Below are positions 25,051-40,585 of a stretch of 64,000 nucleotides of DNA, one piece after another; within the stretch, counting starts at the first letter, position 1; every line of letters begins with the position of its first letter. The stretch is from NCBI RefSeq assembly GCF_020921035.1, contig NC_063160.1:3058501-3122500 (forward strand). The letters run 5' to 3'. The DNA is from Rhodamnia argentea (taxonomy: Eukaryota > Streptophyta > Magnoliopsida > Myrtales > Myrtaceae). The translations under genes and the position numbers were made by a program. Below the pieces are notes generated by a model. The model did not search any database, had not been told where the DNA came from, and saw only the letters and a list, made by a program, of their open reading frames with translations.

Positions 25051-27139
25051 CTCAAGGAAATTTTAGAGAGCTGAAAAGAATGGTATTTGGAATACTAAGA
25101 ATAATGGGATTGCAAGAAGAATGGAGACTGTGATGTATGATATTTAAATAAAAAAGAAAACTAATATCTAGTCAAGAAGGTAATAGTCAATTCTCCGATT
25201 ATTTCACAGCGACAATCCTTAGACAGTAAGAATTAGATCAATAGAAAATAAAGGCATGTGCCAGAGATCTTTCAAAATCTTGACCAGTAAAGTCCTCGGT
25301 CTTGACAAATGGCCATCATTGAGAGACTATGCCAGGTCAGCTGCATTTCGGAAACTTTTATGATAGGACAAAGAATCTGAGGAATCTCTTATACTCCTAC
25401 CTCATTACGTCAATCACTAGAAATAAGGCAGAATGTTGTCGTGTTCTATCTATTCTGGAGTTTAGCGAAAACAAGAAACAAATATTAACAACAAAATACA
25501 CATTTGTATGCAGTTCATAAGAAGTTATCTTATCATTATTGACCCTCCAAAACAGACGGCTCGCAAAAATGCACACTACTCATCACTAAACACTATGTTT
25601 TCATTATAAAGCTAAAAGATACAATCATAGATCAAATCCATGTCCAAGAACCATAATAAGGTGGTTGAACTGATGCAGATTCTACCTTTGCACGAGCCAC
25701 ATACGGAATGAGACACCATCCCAACAACCCATACAAACATAAACAAAACATTGAAAACAAGTACCAGAATAAAAAAAAAAAGACATAATTCTAGATAAGA
25801 GAACTAAGTTGAAGGGGAAAAAGGATGGCTCTGAAAGGACTCACTACCCAACCCAAGCTAAACTAAAAATTAACCAAATGGGCACAAGCAGATCTGCATT
25901 TTGAATATACCCAGTAAAGGGAAAAGACAAAGGCGTTAGAAGCAGCCACAACTCAGCAAAAAGGAACATTTTTTTATAAATGCAAAGAATTGCTGCTAAC
26001 ATTGTCATCCAGACCTCAAAACCGCACAACCCAGATTCACCATTAAAGCCAAACGTTCTTGTTACCCAAACACAGATTGAATATGCACGAGGAAACAGGA
26101 ATCTAAATGCATAGAGCATCGAAACAGTAAAAACACAGTTATCCAAACAGTAAGGATATTCAAAATAAGGGCACTGGGACATTAAACGACCTTAAAAAAA
26201 AGGCACATTTTTGCAGACAAATCAATGGACACCATAGTTTTGAGATAATGAAGTAAAGAGAAGTGCTTTCAAAGCTAACATAGCTTCTAATCTCTGTCAT
26301 CACTAACATATATACCACCAACGATAGTCAAAAAACTCAAAATCGTAAGTTCAGAGATAGAGAGATCGCATAGTATCCAACTTCTAAAACAGCATTGCAG
26401 TGAAATACGAAGTCAAATTCATCAAATTAAACAGGAATTCCCGGAAACAGAACAAGTAGCACCCAAGGAATATGAAGCCATTCAAGAGAAAACACTGTCC
26501 GGTCCCGATCGAAAGCTTCTTCGACCTACCAAAGTGCGAATTCAACACACAAAAAAAAAAAAAAACATTCGGGTAAATTTCAAAACCCTCCGTAATTTCC
26601 CGGAAAGGAGAACACGAATCGAGAAGCAGCGAAGCTAGGAAGAGCAACGACAAACTAAAGACGAGGAAGAGGAAGGTACTTGATGCAAAGGGAGACGACT
26701 CTGTGACGGCAACACGCGTCCGGGAATCCTACATGAGCAGCGTGAGCTAATCAACGCTGAAGGGTAACGAGACCACGAGGGTGTCGAGGGGTGACAGCGG
26801 CGGTTCTCTGGTGATTCGTTGAAAACGGAGGAAGTAGAAGGAACGATGAAAGTGAATGATTGAAGACATCTCCAGGGCGTCTTGGGGTTTCTGAGAGCAT
26901 TGGGGGCTTTTAAGTTTCGGGCCTGAGTTAAGGCTAATGGCACCGGCCCTTCAAGGAACAGTACCAAGGCCCGGCCCGAAAATTACCTAAATTTTCAGGC
27001 CGGGTCGGGTCGGTTAGGTTCGGGTCTATTTGGGTCAGTTCGGTCCGGGCCGGGCCGGCACGGCTTGTTTTTTTACACTTCCTCCTCCGTGTGTAGGAGT
27101 GTGTGAGAGAACACTCGAAAAACTAACACGAAGAAAGCC
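25051..27139. promoter_or_regulatory. Divergent intergenic region BCD1/TRAPPC12
   Basis: About 2.1 kb separate the two divergent start codons. The half near TRAPPC12 (26590-27110) is GC-rich and leader-like, with a 'gggtcgggtcggttagg..gggccgggccgg' tract at 26999-27063. The minus-strand leader of BCD1 may begin there and be spliced over AT-rich DNA in between. I found no conserved coding region; the 110-codon minus-strand ORF at 26635-26967 is Ser/Pro-rich and looks like leader DNA. Confidence 0.35.
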
Positions 27140-28258
27140 ATGGAAGAAGCTCCGAACTCACCACCGGCCCTCGACGATCCACTGACCAACCCATCCTCCT
27201 CCTTCTCGTCCCTCGACGACCTCGCCTACGATCTCTCGTCCCTCGAGGACCTCGCCAACCGTGGCTCGTGGCGGTCCTTAATCGACAAGGTCGCTCGCGC
27301 TCGGTCCCTCTCCCTCCTCCGCCACCCCCACGACCACCTCGCCTACCTCTCGTACAACGCCCTCGCCCTCTCCAAGCTCCGCCGCTTCACCGACGCCTCT
27401 GCCGAGCTTGACTCCCTCCAGGATCTCGACTCGTCCGAGTACAGGTACGAGTCCTACCCCCAAATCTACCCGGGCCGCTCCGGCTCGATGGTGCCCTTTT
27501 GCCTGCGGTGGCTGAATTGCGTGATTCCGATCAAGTTGGGTAGTCGCCAGGAGGGCTTGGATCGGTTCTATGCGCTTCTGGATTTCGTTAGAGGGAAATT
27601 GGAGGAGAGAAGAATCAAGGGTTTGTCTGAGGAGGACGAGTCGGTAAGGGCTTGGAGGAGGAGGGAGGTTTCGGTGATGAATAGCATTGTGGGTAACCAT
27701 TTGAGTTATAAGGAGTTCAGTGTGTGCTTGGATTTGATCAGGGATATGTTCAGGAGGGGTTATTCAGAGGACCCGGTTCTGGTGTCGAGGTTGGGGTATA
27801 TTCAGATGCAGATCGGGGATTTGGAGGGCGCGAAGAGCTCATTTAAGCAGATCGAGGGGATGGCAAGTGAAGGGAAGGATCGTGGTTCATTGAGTGAGGT
27901 CGAGTTGAAGAATCTTGTGAATAGAAATAAGGCCTTGGTGTATTTGGTGGGGAAGGATTATGTGTCGGCTGTGAGGGAGTATGAGGAGTGTATTGAAAGA
28001 GATGATTCAGATGTGGTGGCGATCAACAATAAGGCGCTTTGTTTAATGTATTTGAGGGACTTGTCGGATTCAATCAAGGTGCTGGAGAATGCACTTGAAC
28101 GGGTTCCTACCGTTGCTTTGAATGAGTCTCTCGTGGTCAATCTGTGTAGCATGTACGAGTTGGCATATGTTAACCATGCGGATATTAAGAAGACTTTGAG
28201 TAATTGGATTGCGCGAGTGGCTCCTGATGACTTCGATTCTTCATGTACCAGGATTTGA
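27140..28258 (+). CDS. TRAPPC12-like TPR protein, single exon
   Basis: Likely homologue of trafficking protein particle complex subunit 12, a TRAPP tethering-complex component acting in ER-Golgi vesicle traffic. The 372-residue frame is uninterrupted. A variable acidic Ser/Pro-rich N-terminus is followed by helical TPR-like segments: a block around residues 180-240 (SYKEFSVCLDLIRDMFRRGY, then LVSRLGYIQMQIGDLEGAKS) and another around 270-330 (NKALVYLVGKDYVSAVREYE, then INNKALCLMYLRDLSDSIK). The conserved tail is VVNLCSMYELAYVNHADIKK and ends in a short CTRI, as in plant members. The ATG context (aagccATGG) is good. The N-terminal third is GC-rich, the remainder less so. Single-copy housekeeping gene by family; function inferred from homology only. 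Confidence 0.85.
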   Translation: MEEAPNSPPALDDPLTNPSSSFSSLDDLAYDLSSLEDLANRGSWRSLIDKVARARSLSLLRHPHDHLAYLSYNALALSKLRRFTDASAELDSLQDLDSSEYRYESYPQIYPGRSGSMVPFCLRWLNCVIPIKLGSRQEGLDRFYALLDFVRGKLEERRIKGLSEEDESVRAWRRREVSVMNSIVGNHLSYKEFSVCLDLIRDMFRRGYSEDPVLVSRLGYIQMQIGDLEGAKSSFKQIEGMASEGKDRGSLSEVELKNLVNRNKALVYLVGKDYVSAVREYEECIERDDSDVVAINNKALCLMYLRDLSDSIKVLENALERVPTVALNESLVVNLCSMYELAYVNHADIKKTLSNWIARVAPDDFDSSCTRI

Positions 28259-28639
28259 TGGTACTTTCTTGTTTTCTATCATATGACATCTTGCATACTG
28301 ACATTTTGCTTACCCATTTCATCGATTTTGTGAATGATATCTGAATATGCTTACTTTTTTTTTTTTTTTCCTGAGAAAAGAAAAGAGTGAATTACCTTAG
28401 TGTATCGTCTATATTGGGTTTGTGCTAATGGTAATGTGGAGGTGATTGCCGTATATATGGAACCAATGGAATGGTTGTTTTGTTTCCACATCTCTAATTC
28501 CTTGGTAGAACTACGATACGGTTTGGAGGACATTCTCACATCATTGGTTAGAATATGATTTCATTATGTCCTTGTTTACTTGAATATAGATGGAGTCCCT
28601 CGTGTCTCTGTCTTGTGCTTCTCCCCTGTGTATGATTCT

Positions 28640-29135
28640 ATGTTGTCCAGTCTGACTTAAATATAGATTTGGTCCATTGTCGTGTCTCCATGTTGCGCTT
28701 CTCCTTACCAGTGATCGGTTCCACGATTGGTTGGTTCTCACCTTGGAATCAGGAACTGGACCAAACAGGGTTGCTTTCTAGTTTGTGGAACCGAGAGCTG
28801 ACTCTGTTCCCCCTAGAATTGGCTATGGTCCGGTCCAGTTTTTTTTTTTTTTTTTTGGCTTATGCTATAAATACTTTGTCTTCAATTTTCTTTTAAGGTT
28901 TCTTCAATAAAAGATATAAACAAAAACAAATTTTGTACATACTTTGGGTCGCTTTTGCCTATTCGGTCCGGTCCAGTTGGTATGGTTCCTCCTTGGGAAC
29001 CGGGCACTAGACCAGTTATTTCTTGGTTCCTTAATTTTGAATTGGAAACTGGACTGATTCTGTTGGAACCACCCAGAACTGGCTGGTCCGATCCAGTTTC
29101 TTAGGTTGTTGGACTGAGACCGGTGCATAACCCTA
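28640..29135. repeat. Degenerate GGTTC/CCGGTCC-rich repeat patch
   Basis: Repeated degenerate words such as 'aaccgggcactagacca', 'ttggaaactggactg', 'gaactggctggtccg' and 'cggtccggtccagtt' occur on both strands. The same vocabulary appears at about 13530-13680. It resembles the interior of a decayed foldback element; no clear ends were found. Confidence 0.45.
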
Positions 29136-31294
29136 CTTCTTCCCAATGTTGTATTATGTTCTATTGCTTAAGGAATTGTTCAGGGTGTAAGATATAGGTA
29201 AATGAATTAATAGTTGCTCCATATACTCTTTATGTTATAGACTGCATATTGTTATTACTATGAAGTCTGGGCAAAAGAGTGATGTTATGTAACCTTTGTA
29301 ATAAATGTGTAGGGCTCCACAAGCTTGTTTAACCATAATAGGCAACACGTGAGTGCTTGTTACGTGATGGAGTGCTTGGATGAGCAATAGCTTGGTTTGC
29401 TAGGGTTCATATAGCTGACCACATGTAGTGGGATAAGTCATGGTATGTTGTTGTTATTGTTTTAGAGTGGGTACATGACAGCCTTTTTCATTCTTAGACC
29501 ATAGATGTCAATAGTCTTGAATAGCTTTGTCTTGTGAGAGAAACTTAATGTCGGTACCAGCCCATTAAGTTAGAAAATCTAGAAATGATGCCTGCAGAGG
29601 CTATTAATTATTCTCCCTCTTTTTGATCTTGTAATTTTTTTAGTCCTTTGAGGTGCGCAGCAAACCTTTCAATTCTTTCCTTCACTGTGGTCAGAGATTG
29701 GAAGAGGAGTGATGTTTTTACTGTAAATCCACATTCCATAGGTTTTGAATAGGGCATCTAGTTGCGGGTGTAGGTGACCGAGATTTGTGCTCTTAAATAT
29801 TGTCATAAGTTTCTTGGAATTGCATTTGTGAGCATTTCACTGGGTAATTGTTGAAGTAACGCCAGATTTTTTTAGCTTTAGCTTAGCTTTGTATCTCTGT
29901 CAGAGGAACTGAGTTTTACTTCTATTTAACTGTCCCTGGACATCTGTTTTTTACACAAGCTGTTGCTTCTGAGTTTCAGTGTGAACAATTGCTTGTGAAA
30001 TGATACCACCATTTTGACAAATAAAGTTTACAAGTAGTATAACCTCTTTAGAAAAACAAGAGTTGAGTCATTTATTGTCAATCTAGTCTTGCTGTTCCAT
30101 ATTATGAAGGTGCTATCTGGCACACTAATAGTGACATATTGTTAAGTTCTCCTTATTTGTCTGGAGTGCAAACCCATGGCATCTTCGCCTTGAATTTTTT
30201 TATTAGAACAACTGTGAAATTCTTTTCCTACTAATTGTGGTGGATTGCTTCCGTGGATTGTTTTGTGCTGTTATGGTGTGTGAATACCTTCCCTCGAAAG
30301 TGAGGTCTATAAACTCAAAGTCCCTTTGTGTGGTTTGTGGTGATGTTTTGCATTGTGAAATAACATATTTTTATAGGAGCATCTTGTGAGTCCTTTTTAC
30401 CTATTGTTTTCTCGTCTCGTCCTCTATCAGCACCATGCGAACACATACACTAATTTCTAACTCGGTCCTTTATTTGAATACCTACTGATCCACTGGACCA
30501 TTCTTGCCTAGGCTACGCACATATAATGTACATTGGGTGCCTTTTCTTTTTTCCTGTTGAAATGTACATTGGGTGCTTGGCAGCTTTTGCATTTTGGTGG
30601 ATTCAGCAATTGAAGTCTCATCTGGCAGAAGTTTCTCTCAAGCTTGATTATTAGCCTGCTTTGTGATATGTTCGCATAAGACTTGCAATGCGCTTGACCT
30701 TTTAATCTTGTCTTGCTTGCATTCTGTGAGTGAGATCTCCTTGCACGTTGCCAGACTTACATTTTTTGTCCTTCCCCTCCTTATCTTTGCTACTGCTTAA
30801 TTCATACCTTTTCCTCTACTAAGACTGCATTTCATATACTCTGTTGTTGAATCTATTTCACTAAATCCTCTCAAATCCTAAGGCTTTCTTCATGAGTTTT
30901 TCATGAACTCAGTAATTAGAAACCTTCTGCTATTGCTTGTCATGTCCTAGGAAAGTGGAAGTTGATTCTTCTAGTACCCAATTTTGAAGAACTTTATGGT
31001 CATCCTAGAATGGCTTAATTTGGGCTTTTGACTTCAAAGCTTTAAAGCTTGCAAAAAGGGCTGGTAATAGCGAGTTTGTGTGTGACCACTAGCAGCTACT
31101 AAAATTACTAGTTTTCTATGTTTCAAGTGGTTCTGCAACTTGCCAAATGGACATGCACCAATGCAATGTCGTGGGTGTTTTGTTGTTTCATCCCTTAACC
31201 AATAGTTTCGAGCTTCTTGCTCTATCTTTGATGGCCTTTCATCTATATTCTTCTGCCGTTCATTTGTGATGCAGATATGTTCAATATTTTGATT

Positions 31295-31391
31295 TCAGGG
31301 AATGGAGGAGAAAGAAAATCTTTTTGGGATTAGCAAAGCAACTCCACGGCTATGAAAAGCACTTAAAAAGAGGATTTTTGGATGGATAGGT
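31295..31391 (+). other. Exon-like block, unidentified
   Basis: After an acceptor-like 'gatttcag' the plus strand stays open as 'EWRRKKIFLGLAKQLHGYEK' and on to a TAG. The composition looks protein-like but I recognise no family. It could be a 3'-UTR exon, a pseudogene scrap or chance. Confidence 0.2.
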
Positions 31392-31722
31392 CTGGTGGAA
31401 AGTTGAAATAAAGGGTGTCTTGCATTTGAATAGAAAGTTAACTCACTGCATTCAGATACTGACTCCAAATTTGAGGGAATGGTTTGATTTCCACATGTCG
31501 TAAACTGTCTATTATTGACGGTATTGAAATTTCAAGGAAACATCCAAGGCTGAGTCGAGGACATTTTGGTTGGATATTTACCAGCATGGGATCAGCAAGT
31601 ACATCTGTGACATTGTTTGAGCTCAGTTTTTTCCTTTGGTTGACAATCTTTTCAATATTTTTCAGAGCAAGGATTGTTGGTGACAATATATGTATGTAAT
31701 GCGCCAAGACCGCGCAAATGGA

Positions 31723-31726
<4 letters not shown>

Positions 31727-31765
<39 letters not shown>
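31727..31765. repeat. (TC)n microsatellite
   Basis: An uninterrupted dinucleotide TC run of about 39 bases, likely length-polymorphic. Confidence 0.97.
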
Positions 31766-31766
<1 letters not shown>

Positions 31767-32233
31767 AAGCATGCGAATTAGTTGTCAACTAGACTCCTGC
31801 CTTATGCTGTAGGCTTTTTGAAGATTTCATTTGAATGAAGGAACAAACATGATATTTCCTCTGGATTGTATTTTCTCACATTGATTATACTTGTCTACTA
31901 TCGCTCTGTTGGGTCGAGCTAGAGGAGAAGAGCTTTTCCTTACGCATCTATTTGGATGACCCGACATTCATTTTTGGAGGTCGGCTCCAGTCTGATGTCT
32001 GTCCCTCTGTGTTCTTTGACGATAACGTGAAAGAAGTGGATCGACCTTTTACTTTGCCCTCTATCTCTGTGTCGTAGGACACGAGCAATGAAATAATTAA
32101 TCTGGGGTATTGAAAAATGCGGTCAAAATGGTTTGTTAGAAAAGTGAGATTTGTGGGTTTCTAACAAAAATTGTACTTTTAGTCTATTTGTGACTTGAAT
32201 TAGTCACATGTAAATGTGAGAAATCTCCTGCAG

Positions 32234-32332
32234 GAATCTGGCGTTTTGGACAATTCCCGTCTTGGCGAAGCAGGTGTTAGCAGAAGGTCCCATGTGAAGT
32301 TCCCAGCTGGGGTCACCAACCAAAAAACGTAA
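32234..32332 (+). other. Exon-like block, unidentified
   Basis: A good acceptor ('aatctcctgcag') precedes an open run reading ESGVLDNSRLGEAG, then SRRSHVKFPAGVTNQKT, and stopping at TAA. It is denser in coding-like triplets than its surroundings. I recognise no family. It may be the last exon of an unmodelled gene or part of a spliced untranslated region. Confidence 0.25.
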
Positions 32333-33034
32333 GCGAACCGGTCAATAGCGCCTGCTCATCACTCGTCGGTCATCCATCATCATCTTCTACTCTACTGAAC
32401 CGGTCGTTCCCGTGCAACCGACCGTAAGGTCAGGTTACAGCATTCTCACATCTTCTCTCTCTCCCTCTCTGAAAAATACTGGACTAATTAATTGAGCTAC
32501 AAGTTAGGTTACCGGCGTATTTATCTAAAGTAAAAAAAAAAAAGTGTTTTTTGGGTGAAATTTATAAATAAAAAAAAAAAGTTAAGAGTTATGAAAGTAT
32601 CGCGAGTTTTGGATGGCCTAAAAGATGTTAAAAAAATAAAAAGAAAAATGCATGAACCGCAAGATTTAAACAAATTAAAATTTTAAAATCAATCTAGACA
32701 GTTACTTCCAACCCCCCCCCAAAAAAAAAAAAAACTCTAGACAGTTTTGTTTTTTTTTATCAAGAAACTCTAGACAGTTCCTAAAGTCCGTTTAGGCCAA
32801 AATTGAAGAAAATTCAACTTTGATTTTCTCGCTTGCTGCTCATGTCCGGCCATCTCGCCTGGATCCTCACGGCAATCACTTCACATGGCAATGAAATATA
32901 CAGCGGATGAAAAGTGTTACACAAGTCTCATACTTATTGTAGTGATACTGATTTAGTCTTAAGTCTTTTTGCATTAATACTAATTGAGTCAATCCAAATA
33001 ATTTTAGTCGGAAACTACCGACGTGCACGCCAAC

Positions 33035-33460
33035 CGTACTACATGATTGTCAATGCCGACTTGAACATTTTAGTTAATTTCTTTTTCAACTTTTAATTAT
33101 ATTTTTCTTTCATTTTGGCCAACAAGGATCGTGATATGGGCGAGGGTCGCCTCACCCACAGCCGCAAAGGTCCTCGCCCTAGGCCTTCGAGGTTCCGCCA
33201 ACCACAATGAAAGAAAAAGAGAATCACACAAAAAAAAAATAAAAATTTTATTTTTAAAAAAATATTTAGAAATATACACGTCAACTTCAACCTCGTCACG
33301 TAGAACAACTAGCGTCTACGCCTACGATTTTAGGCTAAAATTGACCGATTTGATTCAATTAATACAAATTCAAAAATATTTGAGACTAAATTGATATAAT
33401 TGAAAGATTTAAAATTGAATTGATATGAATGATAGATTTATGTTTTTTTTTATACCTTTT
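33035..33460. mobile_element. Foldback element with GC-rich core
   Basis: A short GC-rich core ('gggcgagggtcgcctcaccc', 33138-33157) is flanked by T-rich DNA on the left and A-rich DNA on the right, and can fold back. The right arm contains 'aaaattgaccgatttgattc' and 'gagactaaattgatataatt', the same wording as arms at about 3000 and 56830. Ends are approximate. Confidence 0.45.
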
Positions 33461-33989
33461 CCCATAAAACGGTGCCCCTATTAAAAATAAACACTTTTCA
33501 GATTCAAATGTAGACTCGACATGGCACTTAGACATTGCTGGGAGTAGGATTGGCTCGTCACATTGCGGTGGGCCATTGACAGTTGACACTGGAAGCATTT
33601 TCTCGCGAAAGAAACATCCTTCTGGGTCCCACCAACAGGGGTGGCCCGCCATGATGACGTGGCGGCCGAGATACACAACTACTCGAATCCGGACCGCATG
33701 ATTTCCAAGACAGAAAACCTTAAACAGATGCTACCTGGGCGGTCCACATAGTCGTCGACCGCTGGTAGGAAGTGCTCAGGACGATTTGGAACTGTCCCCG
33801 AGAAAGAGATGAAACAAAAGGTGTGGGATTTCGAAGAGTGCTTCTCAACAAACCCTTTGCTGGTTTTTCCCACCAACCCCTCAACCAAATTCTTTACCAA
33901 CGAAGACAATAAAAAGTGGTGCTTTTGACATTTGCTGTCGAACCCACCAACTGCACCAGCGAAGCTCCAGCTGAGCCCGCTAACCTCCC

Positions 33990-38345
<4,356 letters not shown>

Positions 38346-38686
38346 TGATCACAGAGTTGCTGCAGCATTTGGACACGAGTTAGCTGCCGCTGTTGTTACT
38401 TCCTATCATAATCATTTGATGGAATAGACTCCGCTTGTCATAATTTATTTAGTGTCGTCTCCCTTGTTTTCTTAATCATAATTAGCAAAGATAAGAGGAA
38501 TCATTAGATGCTGATTTAAGTATGTTAAGTGTATAATTGCATTTCATTCCAAAAGAGAATGTCAATGTACATGTTATTTCAAACTTATCACTCATACGTG
38601 ACATTTTACTGTTGAAGTTTTATTCACCTGTTGAAGTAGATTTAAAGTTTTCGACCAAAAAAAAAAAAAAAGTAGATTTAAAGTTA

Positions 38687-38928
38687 GCTCCATTTGTTTC
38701 GCGAAAAGTGGATTGTGTAAAAAACATTATCCTAAAAATGAATGCATGTATCGCTTAAAATAATTAAGCAATGAAAAATATTTTCATTTCAGAATAATAA
38801 TTTGTGTCTAAATATTTGCGTAAACGATAAAAATATTTTTCGTTCATTCATTATTGTTAGCGATATAAACGATTATTTTTTAGAGAATTTTTTTCAAAGC
38901 ACTCATTTTTTGCAAAATAAATTGAGCC
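38687..38928. mobile_element. Small MITE with TTA flanks
   Basis: The left end 'gctccatttgtttcgcg' matches the right end reversed, 'ggctcaatttattttgc'. TTA flanks both sides (38684-38686, 38929-38931), as for PIF/Harbinger-type MITEs. The interior is AT-rich and non-coding. It lies some 340 bases after the aminotransferase stop codon. Confidence 0.6.
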
Positions 38929-38931
38929 TTA

Positions 38932-39699
38932 AAAAAATTGATTTTACAATACAAAATCCCGCCCATCCCCCCCCCAAAAAAAAAGACAAAGAGAGAAGAA
39001 AATAGTGTTATGCATCATGTCCAATCCCAGCCTTTTATCTATCTATTCCATTATTACTGGTAGAGCGAAAATTTTGCTCACCAATTGAACGCATTTTTAA
39101 CACTTGTTCCACTTTTGAAAAACTTGAAAGGATTTTCCTCTTACTATAAATTTCATTTTTGTATAACCAAGCTTGGTTGAGAAAGAGTAACAGGGTCTCT
39201 CGCCCCTAGATATTCTCTACCTACCCACTCAGGCCGGGACAACTGTTTATAAAAAACACAGGTCTCGGCAAGGTAAAAAATGCGAAAATAAAAATCGGAA
39301 TAAAAAAAGCGTGTTTTGCAAAAAAAAACAAACAACTCAAAAAATATCTTTTTTTTTTTTAAAGAGTTCGTTAATGTCACTCATGACTATGAATAAAAAT
39401 AAAATATTTTCATCGGTCATAAAAATATTTAAATATAAATTATGATTAATAATGAGAACATTTTTTATTAACTGATTATTTGTGAATTTGTATATGAAAA
39501 TTTTTATTTGAAATTTTTATTTTTCGTGAAACAATCGAAGTTAAAAAAAAAAAAAAAGGATTTCAACATAATGGCAACAACCGGTTGCCAGCATTGGAGG
39601 CCAAGACTTCCCAAAAGACGGGGAATTGCCACTTCAACTAAGAGACCACCAGTCTCCCTCCATTCATGAATTTAAAGTTTTCGAGTTTGGTCTTTCCAA
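38932..39699. other. Intergenic, no gene recognised
   Basis: AT-rich DNA with homopolymer tracts. Nothing recognised; a short GC-richer patch at 39165-39240 has no visible homology within the window. Confidence 0.35.
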
Positions 39700-40585
39700 G
39701 CGTAAGCTCTCCAAGACGACGACTTCACGTTGCTCTGCTAATAGTGCCGGTGCTCCCTGACATTCACATTGGCTTTTCAGAGTCTCAACCTCATCCGAAG
39801 CGGCGAGGATTCAGCCATTCGAGTAAGTTGGTTTCCTTCCCTTCCACTTTCTCCCCTCGGGTACGTCCAGTTCATTCTTTTGGTCGTGGCTTTCGCTGGG
39901 AATTTTCAAGTTCCGATTCTGGGTTAGTGGGGAAACGCAATCAGCTTCCGTTCTGTCTCGAAGTTGATTCGCTGCTTGTGCTGTCTGATTTGGGTAGTTC
40001 TGGATCTCCTTCGGTCAGAGTGAGAATGCGTTGATTGCTTAAAAAGTTAGAATTTTTTTTTTAGTGGGAACGGTATTGCGCAGTCGCTGGCAGAGATGTC
40101 CAGATGTGTTTATTCGTTCGCATATATACCGGACGCCATGGCAGTTAAATCGTGGCGGGGAGAGATGTAAACGGTGATATCATGTGAGTTATCGCTTATC
40201 CATGGACTTAGGTTGATCACTCTGATCCTACTAGTGAAAGAGGGAAGAAAAGGGGTAAAGGGAACTTAAAAGAGCAATTTGTAATTTATGCTGTTTGTTC
40301 CACCAAAAGTTGCATGGCCGGCATCTAAATGGTGTTGATGTCATAGTGTATGTTATACATCTTGTCGCGGTTTGTGCGCAATGGAGGTTCTCTATTGCTG
40401 TTTAAGCAGTGTACTAACTCTCGAAAACTTTCGTCTCGCCTTATTTTAAGCGGGTTTTGGGATTTCACCTCCGACGCTGCTTGTCACTTGCCAGATCCGA
40501 AGATAATACTAAGGAAATATAGCCGCCTTAAATAACTGCAGAGGTGAAAAGCACAAGGTGGTCCAGGACAAACGGATGTGGAACG
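39700..40585 (+). pseudogene. Decayed 5' duplicate of the aminotransferase
   Basis: This DNA follows the aminotransferase gene from exon 1 through intron 1 into exon 2 (33990 to about 34965). Shared words include 'ggtgctccct', 'tcagccattcgag' against 'tagccgttcgag', 'gattgcttaaaaagtt', 'ttctctattgctgtttaagc' and 'ctgcttgtcacttgccag'. The start codon and frame are lost, exon 1 has small indels, and exon 2 contains a TAG soon after the acceptor. Similarity stops about 90 bases into exon 2. Because the intron is kept, this was a DNA-level partial duplication rather than a retrocopy. Confidence 0.85.

Larger units (their letters stand above)
28259..33030. other. Long intergenic stretch
   Basis: Mostly AT-rich, with many pyrimidine tracts and poly-A/T runs, and no confident gene. 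Possible spliced 3' leader of the TRAPPC12-like gene: a GT sits just after its stop, and acceptor-like sites exist at about 31299 and 32233. Two short exon-like blocks are described separately. Repeat patches are listed as their own entries. Confidence 0.35.

Noticed and set aside
27278-27700. 140-codon minus-strand ORF
   Set aside because: Antisense to the GC-rich start of the TRAPPC12-like gene.
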